From Oscillospiraceae bacterium (lineage in GTDB: Bacteria > Bacillota > Clostridia > Oscillospirales > Oscillospiraceae), in contig JAITGH010000120.1 of NCBI GenBank assembly GCA_031280855.1, positions 1-6,201 on the forward strand: a DNA stretch of 6,201 nucleotides, in the 5' to 3' direction. Position 1 is the first letter of the stretch, and each line of letters begins with the position of its first letter. Shown in pieces: positions 4,323-6,201 of this stretch. Both the position numbers and the translations under genes were made by a program. A model generated the notes under the pieces. The model did no database searches. It saw only the letters and a program-made list of their open reading frames with translations, and was not told the origin of the DNA.

Positions 4323-6201
4323 TCAGAAATCCAACGCCGCGAAGTAACCTCCGTGGATTGCGCCGTCGATTTTGCCCGGACGCTTTGCGTCTCCGATTAG
4401 CGCGACGTAGGGCGCGGCGTTCGCAAAGTCGAAATATGGCGAGTCATACGGGCGCATTCCGGTCGCATACAGCACGGTGTCGAATCCGTCGGGGAGCGCG
4501 TCGAGTTTAGCGTTTGTCCGAACTTCGACGCCCGCGTCCGCGACGCTGCCCAGTATTCCCATACGCAGCATATCGCCGGAGTCGCCGCAGATCCTGTCGG
4601 CGATCTCAAATACCGTGACTCGTTTACCCTGAGTTTGCAGATAGATCGCGATCTCCGTACCGATCAAGCCTCCGCCGATGATGGCGATCTTCTCGCCGAC
4701 GATCTTCTCCGGGGAGAAGTATGCGACGGTCGCGTGGTGAGCGGACTCGATCCCTTCGATATTCGGGACTGCGGGAACGCTGCCGGTCGCGATGATAAGC
4801 CCGTCGGGCGCGAAGCCGTCGATTACGCTGCGCGTAACTTCAGTGCTGAGGTGAACTCTGACGCCGGAGTTGGTAAGCTCGTTCAACAGCCACGCTTTGA
4901 AGTGCCGAACCTCCGACTTATGCGTATCGATATCTGAGAACCGAAGCCAGCCGCCGAGTTCGGAGTTCTTGTCGTACAAGTGAACCTCGTGCCCCAATTG
5001 CGCGGCGGTAGTCGCGGCTTGAATCCCGGCGGGACCTCCGCCGACGACCATCACGCGGCGCGGCTTCGAGCCGAACTCTACCGGTGGGAACTCCGCGCAG
5101 AACCCGAGCCGCTCCTCACGCCCGATAAGCGGGTTCACCGAACAGATGAAATGCTTGTTGCGATTGTCGCTGTCGGTACAGTTGAGGCACCGCAGGCACG
5201 GGCGGTTAGCGACTCCGTCGCGGGCTTTCTTCGGCAAATACGGATCCGCGATCAGCGCTCGCGACATGCTGACTCCATCGGACTTGCCGTTTGCGAGTAT
5301 CTCCTCCGCCTGACCCGCGCTGAGTATCGAGCCGACCGTGAAGATTGGAATCGTGACGCGCCCGCTCTTCTTGAGGTACTCCGCGAGGTGCACGTTTTGC
5401 CCGACGGGCGCGTACGGCGTCGCGAATATCCCGGAGAAGCTGTCGGTACTGACCTCGATCAGGTCGACGTACTCTTGAAGGCGCGTGACGAACTCCAGCG
5501 TATCGGCGACGGTGAATCCGCCGGAAACGCCCTCCTCACCGCTGATTCGAGCGGTAACGATTGCGTTGCCGTTACGTTCGCGGATCCGCCGAAAGACTTC
5601 GAGGGGGAAGCGCATACGGTTCTCGAGGCTGCCGCCGTACTCGTCGGTGCGCGTGTTCTTGATCGGCGAGAGGAACTGCGCAAGCAGCCAGCCGTGCCCG
5701 GCGTGAACGTGAACGGCGTCGAATCCGGCGTGAAGCCACAGCGCGGCGGTCTCGGCGTGAGCATTCGCGACGAAGTCGAAGTCGGGCGTCGTCATTGCTC
5801 GCACGGTTGTGCCAAAGTGATTCGTACCTGCGACGGGTCCGAACATCCTATCTTTGTCGCGGTTGTACTGTTCCTTGACGTTCATGCCGCCGTGGGTAAG
5901 CTCGACGGAAGCGATTGCCCCGCGCTCGTGGATGACTTGCGCCATCTCGCCGAAAAGCGGCAAGTTATCCGCGACGCTGTTCATGCCCGGAGTATGGTTG
6001 CCGCCGTCGCAGACGCTGACCTCCCCGAGGTTAACGATCCCCGCGCCGCCGCGAGCCTTGTGTTCGAGGTAGCGGATGTAATAGTCGGTCGGTCTGCCGT
6101 CTACGGTATGGAAGAGCATATTCGGCGCGGACATAATGCGATTCTTGACGACGTGACCGCGCAGCTTGAACGGCGTGAACAGCTTTGGATAAGTCGGAGC
6201 G
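4323..6201 (-). CDS. NADH:flavin oxidoreductase, enoate reductase/2,4-dienoyl-CoA reductase-like (5' end outside window)
   Basis: The visible frame has 625 residues (numbered here from base 6200) and starts inside the protein with YPKLFTPFKLRG and NRIMSAPN, which is the N-terminus of the Old Yellow Enzyme barrel. Only a few residues are missing, so ATG 6134 is internal. Domains: an FMN-binding TIM barrel (about 5-330) with VHAGHGWLLAQFLSP and TRTDEYGGSLENR; a 4Fe-4S motif with Cys335, 338, 341 and 353 (C-x2-C-x2-C-x11-C); an FAD Rossmann region (VVGGGPAG, 385-392); a second nucleotide-binding region (IIGGGLIG, 507-514) with Glu532 at the end of strand 2, favouring NADH over NADPH; and a closing IGDAKRPGKIDGAIHGGYFAA. 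This is the layout of FadH, BaiH/BaiCD and clostridial 2-enoate reductases: electrons go from NADH through FAD and Fe-S to FMN and then to an activated C=C bond. The substrate cannot be read from the sequence. Total length (about 630-640) is slightly short for the family (about 660-670). It is probably cytoplasmic, and co-transcribed with gatCAB. Confidence 0.92.
   Translation of the reverse strand, partial: APTYPKLFTPFKLRGHVVKNRIMSAPNMLFHTVDGRPTDYYIRYLEHKARGGAGIVNLGEVSVCDGGNHTPGMNSVADNLPLFGEMAQVIHERGAIASVELTHGGMNVKEQYNRDKDRMFGPVAGTNHFGTTVRAMTTPDFDFVANAHAETAALWLHAGFDAVHVHAGHGWLLAQFLSPIKNTRTDEYGGSLENRMRFPLEVFRRIRERNGNAIVTARISGEEGVSGGFTVADTLEFVTRLQEYVDLIEVSTDSFSGIFATPYAPVGQNVHLAEYLKKSGRVTIPIFTVGSILSAGQAEEILANGKSDGVSMSRALIADPYLPKKARDGVANRPCLRCLNCTDSDNRNKHFICSVNPLIGREERLGFCAEFPPVEFGSKPRRVMVVGGGPAGIQAATTAAQLGHEVHLYDKNSELGGWLRFSDIDTHKSEVRHFKAWLLNELTNSGVRVHLSTEVTRSVIDGFAPDGLIIATGSVPAVPNIEGIESAHHATVAYFSPEKIVGEKIAIIGGGLIGTEIAIYLQTQGKRVTVFEIADRICGDSGDMLRMGILGSVADAGVEVRTNAKLDALPDGFDTVLYATGMRPYDSPYFDFANAAPYVALIGDAKRPGKIDGAIHGGYFAALDF

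Noticed and set aside
1..6201. CRISPR array, tRNA or rRNA genes
   Set aside because: No regularly spaced repeats, no tRNA T-loop or anticodon-arm pattern and no rRNA signature were seen on either strand.

Overview
The window looks like chromosomal DNA from a fairly GC-rich member of the Clostridia/Firmicutes. The evidence is a secreted 3D-domain (YocH/YuiC-type) cell-wall protein, a gatC-gatA-gatB operon, strong AGGAGG/GGAGG ribosome binding sites with GTG and TTG starts, and a flavin oxidoreductase of the clostridial enoate reductase/BaiH/FadH type. No species can be named from the sequence alone.

Layout. Positions 1-158 (+) are the last 51 codons of a DDE-type transposase, closed by a compact intrinsic terminator (149-173) whose loop is the stop codon itself. 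Positions 174-432 hold no gene I can support; this stretch peaks at about 81% GC (231-320), carries a 10-bp-stem hairpin and then falls abruptly to about 29% GC (431-550). The AT-rich part contains short repeats, a good match to a sporulation sigma-E-type promoter (466-494) and a ribosome binding site. These lead into a secreted 3D-domain protein (542-1174, +), best started at a TTG.

The rest is one minus-strand block, read right to left: a flavin/iron-sulfur oxidoreductase that runs off the right edge (6201-4323), then gatC (4298-4017), gatA (4024-2585) and gatB (2588-1182). The spacings are 24 bp, an 8-bp overlap and a 4-bp ATGA overlap, so the block is probably one transcript with translational coupling. 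GatCAB amidates misacylated Glu-tRNA(Gln) and/or Asp-tRNA(Asn), which suggests an organism that makes at least one of these aminoacyl-tRNAs by the indirect route. The gatB stop and the 3D-gene stop face each other with only 7 bp between them and no visible terminator.

Assessment. The coding content is mostly ordinary: housekeeping translation genes, a wall-active protein and a redox enzyme. I see no CRISPR array, tRNA, rRNA or recognisable riboswitch, and no convincing new biological system. The most interesting parts are the 5' region of the 3D gene (GC step, hairpins, sigma-E-like promoter) and the placement of the oxidoreductase directly ahead of gatCAB. Two obvious Met starts are misleading: gatA begins at a GTG at 4024, not at 4111, and the oxidoreductase begins beyond the window, not at 6134.
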